From Lachnospiraceae bacterium (GTDB lineage: Bacteria; Bacillota; Clostridia; Lachnospirales; Lachnospiraceae), in the NCBI GenBank assembly GCA_015056865.1, contig SVFM01000008.1, positions 1 to 64,000 on the forward strand: a stretch of DNA of 64,000 bases. Direction: 5' to 3'. Position 1 is the stretch's first letter. The number at the start of each line of letters is the position of its first letter. The notes under the pieces were generated by a model. It saw nothing but the letters and a program-made list of their open reading frames with translations. It did no database searches and was not told the origin of the DNA. Positions 22,395 through 31,248 of the stretch are shown here, piece after piece. Position numbers and translations under genes: made by a program.

Positions 22395-22658
22395 AAGTGC
22401 ATAATACAATATTTAGTGTTTATTTTTTAAAAGTGTCTATCTTATATACTAAATATAGAATTTTCTTTTTTTATTATTATTTTATATTATAATATTTTTT
22501 ACTATATTTCGATTAAAAATAACTTGCGCTGAGAATAATGTTTGTGTTATAAAAAGGGTACGGTATCGATATCAAAACCTTTAAATAGACCTATATTTAC
22601 CTGGTTGAACTTTTATCTTTAATCACATCTAAATTCTACATATAAGGAGACTTTTTAT
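22395..22658. other. AT-rich intergenic region with a weak promoter
   Basis: This gap holds no ORF. TTGCGC (22524-22529) followed after 18 bases by TATAAA could be the promoter of the broken Rpn gene. No inverted repeat matching its 3' side was seen, in contrast to the other Rpn loci of this window. Confidence 0.4.
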
Positions 22659-23512
22659 ATGACTTATTCTAATGCTGCCGATAACGGCAGATCTGCTTTG
22701 TCTTTGGAAAGTGCTACAGGAAAAATGCCCTTTCCTCTGAAAAATGATTATATGTTTCGCGCTATGCTGCAGAGTAGCAATCATGCATTAAAAGGCCTAA
22801 TTGCTGCCCTATTGCACATTTTGCCGAATGAAATTACATCCGTGGAGATTACCAACCCAGTAGAACTTGGCCTGAACGGTCTTTGGGGTATTTGTGTCGT
22901 ACTTTTGATCACTTAAATAGCGGACAGGATTATATGGAAACGAAATCTGTGATACAGATTTGCTTTTTGGATTTCACTTTGTTTCGAGAAAATCCGAATT
23001 TTTATACCACTTATATGTTTTGCGATATCAATAGCCACACTGTCTACAGTGATAAGCTAAAGCTTTCTATAGTGGATTTGACGCAAATAGAAAGAGCAAC
23101 AAAAGAGGATATTCGATACGGGATTGATCACTGGGCCAGATTATTTAAGGCGACCACATGGGAGGAATTAAAAATGTTGGCAGAGACAAGCGAATTTTTA
23201 AAAGAAGCATCCGAGGCAGCGTACAAGCTTAGTGCAGAAGAAAAAATACGTCTGAAGTGTGAAGCAAGAGAAGATTATTACCGCCAGCAAAGGTATATCG
23301 AACGTAGAATGCGACAGCTGGAAGAAGCGGAGAAAAAAATATCAGAGAATGAACAAAAGTTAGAGAATCTTAAGCAAAGCCTTGCCGCTACGGAGCAAAG
23401 TCTCGCCAAGACAGAGAAAATCCTTGCGGAGAAGGACAGGCAAATAGAGTTTATGAAAGAGAAATTTAGAGCAGTTAACATCACTTCAAAGAGAATAAAA
23501 GAGTTTTTTTAA
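22659..23512 (+). pseudogene. broken Rpn/PDDEXK-family nuclease gene
   Basis: Two out-of-frame pieces together resemble a PD-(D/E)XK-type Rpn family nuclease (the 'putative transposase' family). Piece 1 (22659-22916) has the start PFPLKNDYMFRAMLQ up to ITNPVELG. Piece 2 (from about 22883) resumes at YLCRTFDHLNSGQDY and continues to a long glutamate/lysine-rich coiled coil (ENEQKLENLKQSLAATEQSL). In intact relatives, about 45-50 residues carrying the catalytic Asp and Glu-x-Gln lie between these points. The deletion therefore removes the active site and shifts the frame. A GGAG ribosome site remains. No catalytic product is expected. Confidence 0.8.
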
Positions 23513-23538
23513 TCTTTATTTTGGATGTAAGCACACAC

Positions 23539-23570
23539 TTAAGGCGCAAACCCTACGATTTGCGCCTTAA
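23539..23570. terminator. bidirectional terminator
   Basis: TTAAGGCGCAAA pairs perfectly with TTTGCGCCTTAA around an 8-base loop, between the convergent Rpn remnant and the ECF-S gene. A/T-rich flanks serve both directions. Confidence 0.8.
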
Positions 23571-23581
23571 ATAAATAACGG

Positions 23582-24178
23582 TTATAATTTAGCTTTATAA
23601 AGAGCGGTACCAACAGCGCCAGTAATGATAGTAGAGGCTATCATTTCAAAAACTGCATTGATGCCTACAAAAGAGCAGATAAAAATAATAATATTTTTAC
23701 CGCCGATCAGGTTTTGCATGTATTCTGTGTTGCCAAACAGTACAACCAAAGCAGTCATAAAAAAAAGTGTGTTTAAAAATGCGGAACAAAATCCTGTAAC
23801 AAAGCAAGAGATATGTGTGTTAGTGACTTTTTTGAAACCCTTAAAAATAAATCCTAACAAAAGTCCGTCCAAAAGTCTGGGGATAAATCTCTGGACAAAA
23901 GCCAGAAAGGGATTGATCTCAAATAAAATTGCACCCATGGTACTGGTACCTCCTACTCCAATACACTGGAGAAAGCTGGTGAGACCAAAAACAGCACCCA
24001 TGGCAGCCCCTCCTACGGGACCCAAAGTGATCGCTGCGATGGCTACAGGAATTACATTGAATGTAATTGCCAATGGACCGATGTTGAGATACCCTAAGGG
24101 CGTATAAGCCATTAAGAGTAGCACAGCAGTTAACAGTCCTAAAAGAACCATTTTCTTTGTGTTGATAGTTTTCTTCAT
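23582..24178 (-). CDS. ECF transporter S component, probably for pantothenate
   Basis: This 198-residue integral membrane protein has about six hydrophobic segments and the ECF-S pattern LNIGPLAITFNVIPVAIAAITLGPVGGAAMGAVFG. Such S components bind one vitamin and share an energising ATPase/T module encoded elsewhere. It is divergent from coaBC, which uses phosphopantothenate. That context and the resemblance to PanT-type S components suggest pantothenate as substrate. Substrate assignment is inference; riboflavin- or folate-type S components cannot be ruled out by eye. A GGAGG site precedes the start. Confidence 0.75.
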   Translation of the reverse strand: MKKTINTKKMVLLGLLTAVLLLMAYTPLGYLNIGPLAITFNVIPVAIAAITLGPVGGAAMGAVFGLTSFLQCIGVGGTSTMGAILFEINPFLAFVQRFIPRLLDGLLLGFIFKGFKKVTNTHISCFVTGFCSAFLNTLFFMTALVVLFGNTEYMQNLIGGKNIIIFICSFVGINAVFEMIASTIITGAVGTALYKAKL

Positions 24179-24284
24179 ATTAAGTTTTCCTCCTTGTTAT
24201 CATTCTCCGATTGGAGATACAATACAATACACCTCACTTATATCATATTTTGTAAATTTTGTATATATCAAATTTTATATCCTG

Positions 24285-24293
24285 TGCTATAAT
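24285..24293 (+). promoter_or_regulatory. coaBC promoter -10 region
   Basis: A TATAAT hexamer (24288-24293) preceded by TG lies 30 bases before the coaBC start. The -35 region is poor. Confidence 0.5.
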
Positions 24294-24322
24294 AGTTACA
24301 GTTTAGAAAGGAGGATGTGACT

Positions 24323-25507
24323 ATGTTAAAGAACAAAAATGTAGTTTTGGCGGTAACCGGTAGTATTGCAGCTTATAAAATTGCTAATTTGGCCAGCATG
24401 TTGAAAAAGTTGCATGCAAATATCACGGTGTTGATGACGCAGAATGCGACGAATTTCATTAATCCTATCACTTTTGAGACACTAACGGGAAATAAATGTC
24501 TGATCGATACCTTTGATCGTAATTTTCAATATAGTGTGGAGCATGTCTCTCTGGCTAAAAGTACAGATGTGGTATTGATTGCACCGGCATCTGCCAATGT
24601 GATCGGGAAGATTGCAAACGGAATCGCTGATGATATGCTTACAACCACTGTTATGGCTTGCACTTGTAAAAAGATTGTAGCTCCCGCCATGAATACTCAT
24701 ATGTATGAAAACCCAATCGTACAGGACAATATAAAAAAATTACAACACTACGGGTATGAAGTGATCACACCTGATACCGGTTATCTTGCCTGTGGAGATA
24801 TAGGTCCCGGAAAAATGCCTTCAGAGCAAGTACTTTTGGAATATATCCTGCGGGAAGTGGCCTATGAAAAGGATATGATAGGAAAAAAGGTGCTGGTGAC
24901 AGCCGGTCCTACCAGAGAGAAACTGGATCCGGTCCGCTACATCACCAATCATTCTACCGGCAAGATGGGATATGCCATTGCAAAACATTGTATGCAAAGA
25001 GGAGCGGAAGTTACTTTAGTTACCGGTAAGACTGATACACCCAAGCCGCCCTTTGTGAAGGTGGTGGAGATTATGTCTGCTCAAGATATGTTTGAGGCGG
25101 TAAAAGAGCGCAGTCAGGAGCAGGATATCATCATCAAGGCAGCCGCTGTTGCGGACTATCGGCCCGCACAAGTGTCGGAGGAAAAGGTAAAGAAGAAAGA
25201 CGGAGATTTGTCTATTCCTTTGGAGCGCACGGTTGATATTCTTCAGTATCTTGGGGATAACCGTAGGGAAGGACAGTATCTTTGTGGATTTTCAATGGAA
25301 ACCGAGAACATGTTGGAAAATTCCAGAGCCAAGCTTGAAAAGAAACATGTTGATATGATTGTAGCCAATAATCTGAAACAGGAAGGGGCCGGATTTGGCA
25401 CAGACACAAATATTGTAACATTGATCACCAAAGATAACATGAAGGAACTTCCTATTATGACTAAGGAAGAGGTGGCAAAACAGATTATTGATGCTATTTT
25501 GGCATAA
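24323..25507 (+). CDS. coaBC: bifunctional phosphopantothenoylcysteine decarboxylase/phosphopantothenate-cysteine ligase
   Basis: CoaBC performs two consecutive steps of coenzyme A synthesis: CTP-dependent coupling of cysteine to phosphopantothenate, then FMN-dependent decarboxylation. The N-terminal flavoprotein half shows VTGSIAAYKIANLAS, APASANVIGKIANGIADD and the PAMNTHMYENP active-site motif. The C-terminal CoaB half starts near residue 187 (KKVLVTAGPTREKLDPVRYITNHSTGKMG). The track uses a GTG at 24317, but AGGAGG lies only two bases before it. The ATG at 24323 has ideal spacing, giving 394 residues. The divergent ECF-S gene probably imports its precursor. Confidence 0.95.
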   Translation: MLKNKNVVLAVTGSIAAYKIANLASMLKKLHANITVLMTQNATNFINPITFETLTGNKCLIDTFDRNFQYSVEHVSLAKSTDVVLIAPASANVIGKIANGIADDMLTTTVMACTCKKIVAPAMNTHMYENPIVQDNIKKLQHYGYEVITPDTGYLACGDIGPGKMPSEQVLLEYILREVAYEKDMIGKKVLVTAGPTREKLDPVRYITNHSTGKMGYAIAKHCMQRGAEVTLVTGKTDTPKPPFVKVVEIMSAQDMFEAVKERSQEQDIIIKAAAVADYRPAQVSEEKVKKKDGDLSIPLERTVDILQYLGDNRREGQYLCGFSMETENMLENSRAKLEKKHVDMIVANNLKQEGAGFGTDTNIVTLITKDNMKELPIMTKEEVAKQIIDAILA

Positions 25508-25513
25508 AAACGG

Positions 25514-25542
25514 TTGACATATCAAAATAAAAAATATACTAT
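25514..25542 (+). promoter_or_regulatory. promoter of amino acid ABC operon
   Basis: TTGACA (25514-25519), a 17-base spacer and TACTAT (25537-25542) form a strong housekeeping promoter. It begins seven bases after the coaBC stop. Confidence 0.8.
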
Positions 25543-25549
25543 GACAATA

Positions 25550-25563
25550 AGTGTTAAAACACT
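25550..25563. promoter_or_regulatory. candidate operator AGTGTTAAAACACT
   Basis: A 14-bp palindrome with six-base arms overlaps the predicted transcription start of the ABC transporter operon. A repressor binding here would block initiation. The regulator is unknown. Confidence 0.45.
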
Positions 25564-25588
25564 GAATAATTATGCAAGGAGAAATATT

Positions 25589-26434
25589 ATGAAAAAATTA
25601 TTAGCAACACTACTTATTTTAGTTATGTCAGTATGTGCACTGGCAGGCTGCGGAGAGGAAAAGTCCAAGAAGGTAAAAGTGATCGACATCAACCTGACCG
25701 AGGAAGAATATGCATTCGGCGTGGATAAAGCTCAGCCGGAACTGTTGGAAAAGACGAATGAATTCATCAAGGAGATCATGGAAAACGGCACCTTTGAAGA
25801 GATTTGCAACAATTATTTCGGCGACGGTACTCCTGTTGCAGTAAAATCTGCAAAACTTGATGAGTCCAAAGATCAGCTGCTGGTAGCTACCAATGCTTCA
25901 TTTGAACCTTTTGAATATACAGAGGGTGACAGCTATTATGGTATTGACATGGAAATGGCAGCAAAGCTGGCAGAGTATCTTGACAAAGAACTGGTAATCC
26001 AGAACATGGATTTCGATGCAGTTTGTCTGTCTGTTGGCCAGCACAAGAGTGATATCGGTATTGCAGGTCTGACTGTGAAAGAAGATCGTAAAGAGCATGT
26101 AAATTTCACAGATTCTTATTATAATGCATCACAGAAGCTGATCGTTATGGAGGATGATACTACTTTTGATAATTGCAAAACAGCAGCAGATGTAGAGGCT
26201 ATTTTGAATAAGCTTGACAAAAAGACTAAAATCGGCGTTCAGAATGGTACAACAGGAAAGTTTTATGTAGAAGGTGATGAAGAATGGGGATTTGCCGGCT
26301 ATGCAGTTACCTGCACAGGTTATAAGAACGGTTCCATGGCTGTTCAGGATATGATCAATGGAAACATTAATTTTGTAATCATTGACTCTGCTCCTGCAGC
26401 AGCTATCGTGGAAGCAATGAACGCAATGCAGTAA
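25589..26434 (+). CDS. polar amino acid ABC transporter substrate-binding lipoprotein, rearranged order
   Basis: This 281-residue lipoprotein has a signal sequence and lipobox (VCALAGCG) and belongs to SBP family 3, which captures polar amino acids for ABC import. After the lipobox comes INLTEEEYAFGVDKAQPELL...FKEI-like sequence, which normally forms the C-terminal end of such proteins. The usual N-terminal lobe (LLVATNASFEPFEYTEG) starts only near residue 94, and the protein ends early at VEAMNAMQ. The order therefore looks circularly permuted or like a remnant of a tandem duplication. The ATG at 25589 has AAGGAG upstream. It is followed by its permease and ATPase genes. Confidence 0.85.
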   Translation: MKKLLATLLILVMSVCALAGCGEEKSKKVKVIDINLTEEEYAFGVDKAQPELLEKTNEFIKEIMENGTFEEICNNYFGDGTPVAVKSAKLDESKDQLLVATNASFEPFEYTEGDSYYGIDMEMAAKLAEYLDKELVIQNMDFDAVCLSVGQHKSDIGIAGLTVKEDRKEHVNFTDSYYNASQKLIVMEDDTTFDNCKTAADVEAILNKLDKKTKIGVQNGTTGKFYVEGDEEWGFAGYAVTCTGYKNGSMAVQDMINGNINFVIIDSAPAAAIVEAMNAMQ

Positions 26435-26455
26435 TTTTGATTTGAGGATAAAGGA

Positions 26456-27166
26456 ATGGGTAACTTTGACCGGAAAATAGAGCGATTTTTAGAAATCTTC
26501 ATAGATCAGAGAGGTTATGTAACAGTTCTGGAAGGCTTGCAGAATACCTTGCTGATCGCTGTGCTGGGCCTGGTGATCGGTATCGTTATAGGTACCTTGA
26601 TCGCTTCTGTACGCGTGATGCCAAAGTATAAGACTTTACCAAGAGTTTTGGATAAAATCTGTAGCTTTTATGTGGCAATGTTTCGTGGCACACCCATAGT
26701 AGTACAGTTATTGGTGTTTTACTATGTCTTGTTACCCCTTCTTGGGATCAGAATAACCGGTGTGCAGGTATCCATCATGGTATTTGGCTTAAACAGCGGT
26801 GCCTATGTATCGGAAATCATGAGAGCGGGTATTTTATCTGTAGATCCCGGGCAAATGGAAGCCGGACGTGCTGTGGGCCTTAGTTTTCTCACTACCATGG
26901 TAAAGATTGTGATACCCCAGGCAGTCAAAAATATTTTGCCTACCTTAGGAAATGAATTTATTGTATTGGTGAAAGAAACATCGGTAGTCAGCTTTGTAGG
27001 CGCCTCTGATCTATATGTGGCATTCAGTTATATCGGAAGTAACAGCTATGAGTTTATGGTGCCCTATCTGGTAATGGCCATTATTTACATAGTCATTGTC
27101 CTGATCATCAGTTTCGGTATCAAAATGATGGAAAGGAGCCTGCGAAAGAGTGATAGACGTAATTAA
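26456..27166 (+). CDS. polar amino acid ABC transporter permease
   Basis: This is a HisM/GlnP-type permease of 236 residues with about five membrane segments. The cytoplasmic EAA motif reads [23 protein letters not shown]. The N-terminal segment [24 protein letters not shown] and [17 protein letters not shown] are typical of the family. It lies 21 bases after the binding protein gene and overlaps the ATPase gene by 17 bases, so the three form one operon. The amino acid carried cannot be read from the sequence. Confidence 0.93.
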   Translation: MGNFDRKIERFLEIFIDQRGYVTVLEGLQNTLLIAVLGLVIGIVIGTLIASVRVMPKYKTLPRVLDKICSFYVAMFRGTPIVVQLLVFYYVLLPLLGIRITGVQVSIMVFGLNSGAYVSEIMRAGILSVDPGQMEAGRAVGLSFLTTMVKIVIPQAVKNILPTLGNEFIVLVKETSVVSFVGASDLYVAFSYIGSNSYEFMVPYLVMAIIYIVIVLIISFGIKMMERSLRKSDRRN

Positions 27167-27938
27167 TCTGAAAAAAAGCTTTGGTCAGTTAGAAGTTCTC
27201 AAAGGAATAGATCTGACAGTAAAAAAGGGAGATATTATTGCAGTCATAGGACCCTCCGGCTCCGGAAAAAGTACCTTTTTAAGGTGCCTGAACTGTATGG
27301 AAGATCCCACAGGGGGACAGATTATTTTCAATGGAGTGGATATCGCGGATATGTCTGTGGATATCAATGTCCACAGGCGGCATATCGGTATGGTATTTCA
27401 GCATTTTAACTTGTTTAACAACAAGACTGTAAAGGAAAATATTATGCTGGCGCCGGTGCATGTGAGATGCCAGGAATTGCGTAAGGCAAAGCGTAAAAAG
27501 GATGCTGAGAAGGCCGGTGTGAATATGACCAAGAAGCAAATCAAGGAGGAAGCAGAGAGACAGGCAATCGATCTGTTGAAGCGTATTGGTTTGGAGGACA
27601 AAGCAGATGTTTATCCGTCTACACTGTCCGGCGGTCAGAAGCAGCGTGTGGCAATTATCAGAGCATTGGCCATGAATCCGGATGTGATCTTGTTCGATGA
27701 ACCCACCAGTGCGCTGGATCCGGAGATGGTAGGAGAAGTTTTGGACCTGATGCGTGCACTTGCAAAGGAAGGAATGACCATGATCGTAGTTACACATGAG
27801 ATGGGGTTTGCCAAAGAAGTGGCAAACAGAATCCTTTTTATGGATGACGGACAGATTGTGGAAAGTGGAGATCCAAAGGAATTTTTCGCAGATCCTAAGA
27901 CGGATCGTGCAAAAGAATTTTTGTCAAAGGTTTTATGA
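27150..27938 (+). CDS. polar amino acid ABC transporter ATPase
   Basis: This GlnQ-type ATPase energises the adjacent permease. It has Walker [10 protein letters not shown] near residue 33, a Q-loop FQHFNLF, signature LSGGQKQR and Walker [14 protein letters not shown], then the H-loop histidine in VVTHEMG. The 262-residue length is about 20 more than usual. The excess is a lysine-rich insertion ([22 protein letters not shown]) in the helical region before the signature. Translation starts at a GTG inside the permease gene. A small hairpin follows the stop. Confidence 0.93.
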   Translation: MIDVINLKKSFGQLEVLKGIDLTVKKGDIIAVIGPSGSGKSTFLRCLNCMEDPTGGQIIFNGVDIADMSVDINVHRRHIGMVFQHFNLFNNKTVKENIMLAPVHVRCQELRKAKRKKDAEKAGVNMTKKQIKEEAERQAIDLLKRIGLEDKADVYPSTLSGGQKQRVAIIRALAMNPDVILFDEPTSALDPEMVGEVLDLMRALAKEGMTMIVVTHEMGFAKEVANRILFMDDGQIVESGDPKEFFADPKTDRAKEFLSKVL

Positions 27939-27950
27939 GTAACAGTAATG

Positions 27951-27973
27951 AGGGCTGTCCATAGGGCAGCCCT
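27951..27973 (+). terminator. hairpin after ABC operon
   Basis: AGGGCTGTCC and GGGCAGCCCT pair around ATA, followed by GTTTAT. It probably ends the transporter transcript, although the T-run is short. Confidence 0.55.
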
Positions 27974-27997
27974 GTTTATAAGAAAGTGGTGGATATC

Positions 27998-28756
27998 ATG
28001 TCTGGGGAAGAGAGAAAGCAAGTAATATTGGAGTTATTAGCCAAAGAAGGAAGTGTAAAAGTTGCAGCATTGAGCCAGCTTTTTGGCATATCCGAGGTTA
28101 CTGTGCGAAACGATCTGGCTGATATGGAGTATAAGGGATTGCTATCCAGGGTTCACGGCGGAGCGGTAAGTTCATATAAGCCCTATTACAGCATGAACTT
28201 AAATCAGCGGCTAACCACCAATCATTCAGAGAAGATCGCTATTGCCAGAAAAATTGCGGACATGGTGAAAAACAATGATACTATTATGTTGAATTCCGGT
28301 ACAACTACGCTCCAAGTGTTTCGCATGTTTCCCCAGAATCTGAACCTGAGTATTGTTACCAATTCTATTGCCATCGCATTGGAAGGTGCAGATAATCCCA
28401 ATTTTAATATTCTGTTGCTGGGCGGTTTTGTAAATTCAAAATATCAATTTACATTCGGAGATGATGTGAATCATCAATTAAAGAACTATCATGCAGACAA
28501 ATTAATTTTGTCTGTGGATGGAATTGATCTAAATAATGGTTTTACTACTTATTATGACAAAGAAGCAGAAATTGACCGTATTATGTTGGCCCAGTCAGAT
28601 GTGAGCATTGTGGCAGCGGATTTTTCCAAATTCAATAGAACCGCCTTTACCAAAATTGCTGACCTGAAGGTGGCGGACTATATTATTACTGATAAGGAAG
28701 TCCCCGCAAAATTGCAGAAGGAAATTCAAAAACAGGGCGTGGCAATCAAATTTTAG
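27998..28756 (+). CDS. DeoR-family transcriptional regulator
   Basis: This 252-residue protein has the DeoR N-terminal winged helix (ERKQVILELLAKEGSVKVAALSQLFGISEVTVRNDLADM...LLSRVHGGA). A C-terminal sugar-phosphate-sensing domain related to phosphosugar isomerases follows, with NSGTTTLQVF and SVDGIDLNNGFTTYY. DeoR regulators usually repress sugar-catabolic genes and release DNA on binding a phosphorylated sugar. The convergent FGGY kinase is a plausible target. The ATG at 27998 has GGTGG at good spacing, and the longer GTG start in the track is less likely. Confidence 0.9.
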   Translation: MSGEERKQVILELLAKEGSVKVAALSQLFGISEVTVRNDLADMEYKGLLSRVHGGAVSSYKPYYSMNLNQRLTTNHSEKIAIARKIADMVKNNDTIMLNSGTTTLQVFRMFPQNLNLSIVTNSIAIALEGADNPNFNILLLGGFVNSKYQFTFGDDVNHQLKNYHADKLILSVDGIDLNNGFTTYYDKEAEIDRIMLAQSDVSIVAADFSKFNRTAFTKIADLKVADYIITDKEVPAKLQKEIQKQGVAIKF

Positions 28757-28778
28757 GGTTCCTTAAAATTGATTGCCA
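28740..28778. terminator. bidirectional terminator between DeoR gene and sugar kinase
   Basis: TGGCAATCAAATTTTA and TTAAAATTGATTGCCA form a nearly complete 16-bp stem. It overlaps the end of the DeoR gene and faces the convergent kinase gene. Confidence 0.7.
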
Positions 28779-28798
28779 CATAATATTAGTCTATATTC

Positions 28799-30199
28799 TT
28801 ATACAGTAGCTTCTTCGTATTTCAGATATCTTTCATAGGCCTGTGTATAGTCTGTTCCACTGGGGTAGTATACTTTGTCTGTGGCAACCAGCTTTTCACA
28901 GCTTGCTTTCACACTTTCGAAAATGCCGGCACCAACGCCTGCAATGATAGCAGAGCCGAGACACGCAGATTCAGCGCTCTTTAATGTAATGATCTTCTTG
29001 CCTGTAACATCCGCCTTAATCTGGCACCAGAGGGGGCTGGCAGCGCCGCCGCCCATGGAGCGGATCTCTTGGCAGGATACATTCAGATAGTCAAGGTTTT
29101 CCTGCAGCATAAAAGCAACAGCTTCCTGTATACTTCTGACCATATGAGCCCGGGTATGTTCCATGGTCAGTCCCAGAAAAGCACCTCTGGCGGCGGGATT
29201 GTATTTAGGGATGATGCTGCCGCAAAGGTAGGGCATGAAGGTTAGACCGTCGCAACCCGGAGCAACTTGTGCAGCAAGCTCATTAAGGTCATCAAAGCTT
29301 TTTCCCTCGCAGAAATTATCCCGGAACCACTTCAGGGCAATGCCCGCCGTGGGGGTCCAGGTCAGCAGACAGTAGTTTCCGTCATAATTGATATGGCAGG
29401 GTACTCGGTTGTCCTCTTTATAGGGAGGGAATACATCCGTAGGAACCACGATAGCCATGGTGGTTCCGGTCATTTCGCTGACAACGGTATTGTCAATGAC
29501 ACCGGCACCGATGGAACCGGCAATCTGATCCATAACACCGGTTACTACTGTGACACCGTCATATGTACCAATTACCTGAGCACTGTCCATAAGTCTGGGC
29601 AGTTGATCCGGTTTAATACCGATAAAGTCTAACATTTCCTGCCACCAGCAACCTGTTCGGATATCCAGATACAAGCTGGAGGATTGCAGTGTTTTTTCGG
29701 TGACAAATTCACCGGTTAATTTATAGAGCAGATAATCTTCCAACAGAAAGATCTTTTCAATTTTTTCAAAAATATCAGGTTCATTCTCCCGCATCCACAG
29801 AAGTTTACAGGCAGGCCATGTGGCGGTAATCTCAGGCTGGCCGGTGATTTCATAAACTTTTTGCACACCAAAAGTGTCATTTATTTTTTCTGCCTGTACA
29901 GTGGCTCTGTTATCCAACCATACGATAGCATTATAGAGCGGATCTCCCTGTCCGTCTGTCATGATCAGGGTCTCGCACTGGGTGTCAATGGAAAGAGCGG
30001 AGATGGAGTATTCGCTGCGGATTTCCTCGTAAGCGCTGTGAAACATTTCCCAATAATGCAAGGGATCCAATTCTACCCGGTCCTCCTTTGAGATCAGGGT
30101 ATAAGACTTTGACACAGTTTTTAATATATTGCCATTCTCATCAAATAAAACCATTTTCAGTGAAGTAGTACCTACGTCAACGCCAAGCAAGTTTGCCAT
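28799..30199 (-). CDS. FGGY-family carbohydrate kinase
   Basis: This 466-residue kinase of the xylulokinase/gluconokinase group phosphorylates a sugar or polyol with ATP. It begins with the phosphate-1 motif LLGVDVGTTSLKMVLFDENG. It contains VTGVMDQIAGSIGAGV, TWTPTAGIALKWF and the C-terminal signature SMGGGAASPLWCQIKADVTGKKI. The exact sugar cannot be assigned. The ATG at 30199 follows a purine-rich AAAGGTAAAGGT; the track start at 30241 adds 14 non-conserved residues. It is convergent with a DeoR regulator. Confidence 0.9.
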   Translation of the reverse strand: MANLLGVDVGTTSLKMVLFDENGNILKTVSKSYTLISKEDRVELDPLHYWEMFHSAYEEIRSEYSISALSIDTQCETLIMTDGQGDPLYNAIVWLDNRATVQAEKINDTFGVQKVYEITGQPEITATWPACKLLWMRENEPDIFEKIEKIFLLEDYLLYKLTGEFVTEKTLQSSSLYLDIRTGCWWQEMLDFIGIKPDQLPRLMDSAQVIGTYDGVTVVTGVMDQIAGSIGAGVIDNTVVSEMTGTTMAIVVPTDVFPPYKEDNRVPCHINYDGNYCLLTWTPTAGIALKWFRDNFCEGKSFDDLNELAAQVAPGCDGLTFMPYLCGSIIPKYNPAARGAFLGLTMEHTRAHMVRSIQEAVAFMLQENLDYLNVSCQEIRSMGGGAASPLWCQIKADVTGKKIITLKSAESACLGSAIIAGVGAGIFESVKASCEKLVATDKVYYPSGTDYTQAYERYLKYEEATV

Positions 30200-30298
30200 A
30201 ATTTTTACCTTTACCTTTCCATAGCTTATGCCAGTTCTCATTCATGATACAACACACAAAATGAAAAGTCAAGACGCGGTCTTAGATGACTATATATA

Positions 30299-30327
30299 TT
30301 GAAATATCTGGGGATTAGATGTATAAT
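30299..30327 (+). promoter_or_regulatory. promoter of EamA transporter gene
   Basis: TTGAAA (30299-30304), a 17-base spacer and TATAAT (30322-30327) lie about 40 bases before the EamA start. Confidence 0.75.
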
Positions 30328-30365
30328 GTCATAAGTTTTATTATGATATCAAAGGAGGTTTTTCT

Positions 30366-31235
30366 ATGAAAAAGGCTTACATAAGTGTTATTATGGCAGC
30401 AGTATTTTGGGGTACCATGGGTCTGTTTGGACGGTACATGAATGCTATGGGTTTAAATCAAATCCAGGTGGCCATGCTGAGAGTATTCGTAGCAGCTGTT
30501 GTTATGGCCTTTGTACTGCTTATAAAAGATAAAAAGCTTTTTAAGGTGCGGCTTAAAGATATCTGGTGCTTTGTGGGTACTGGTATTGTAAGCTTGACAT
30601 TATTTAATTTTTGTTATTTTACAGCTGTAAATTACACAACGTTATCAGTGGTAACAGTGTTAGTATATACGGCGCCGGCGTTTGTCATGTTGTTCAGTGC
30701 TGTATTGTTTAATGAGAAAATTACAGCAACTCGCCTAGGTGCCTTGGGCCTTATGCTTTTGGGGTGTATTCTGGTAACAGGATTCATTGGCAGTGGTTCG
30801 GAGGGAATAACGCCAACGGGTATATTATTTGGACTGGCGGCAGGTGTTACTTATGCACTCTATAGTATCTTCTGTCGTTATGCTTTAAACAAAGGATATC
30901 ATACGTTTACCATTTCTTTTTATACCTTTTTATTTTCTTCGTTAGCAACTTTGCCATTTGCCGATGTGGGAAATATTGTAGTCAGAATGACACCTGATCT
31001 GGGGCTTCTTGCCTTGGGGCTTGGATTTGTTGCCTGCGTTCTTCCCTACATGTGTTATACAAAAGGATTGGAAAAATTGAAAAACGGAACAGCATCTACT
31101 TTGGCTACTTTGGATACAGCAGTGTCCACATTGGTGGGTGTAATTGCCTTCAAGGAACCTTTGGAATGGTATCATGCGGCGGGCATTGCAGTGCTTTTTG
31201 TAGGGATTATGGTTTTGTCAAAGGCAAAAGATTAA
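30366..31235 (+). CDS. EamA/DMT family transporter
   Basis: This 289-residue protein has about ten membrane segments in two EamA repeats, the drug/metabolite transporter fold used to export amino acids, nucleosides or other small molecules. The first repeat starts MKKAYISVIMAAVFWGTMGLFGRY. The second begins near residue 145 (TPTGILFGLAAGVTYALYSIFCRYAL) and includes LATLDTAVSTLVGVIAFKEPL, a typical late motif. An AAGGAGG site precedes the ATG. The next gene starts 13 bases after the stop, so they are likely co-transcribed. The substrate is unknown. Confidence 0.88.
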   Translation: MKKAYISVIMAAVFWGTMGLFGRYMNAMGLNQIQVAMLRVFVAAVVMAFVLLIKDKKLFKVRLKDIWCFVGTGIVSLTLFNFCYFTAVNYTTLSVVTVLVYTAPAFVMLFSAVLFNEKITATRLGALGLMLLGCILVTGFIGSGSEGITPTGILFGLAAGVTYALYSIFCRYALNKGYHTFTISFYTFLFSSLATLPFADVGNIVVRMTPDLGLLALGLGFVACVLPYMCYTKGLEKLKNGTASTLATLDTAVSTLVGVIAFKEPLEWYHAAGIAVLFVGIMVLSKAKD

Positions 31236-31248
31236 AAGGAGATAGGCC

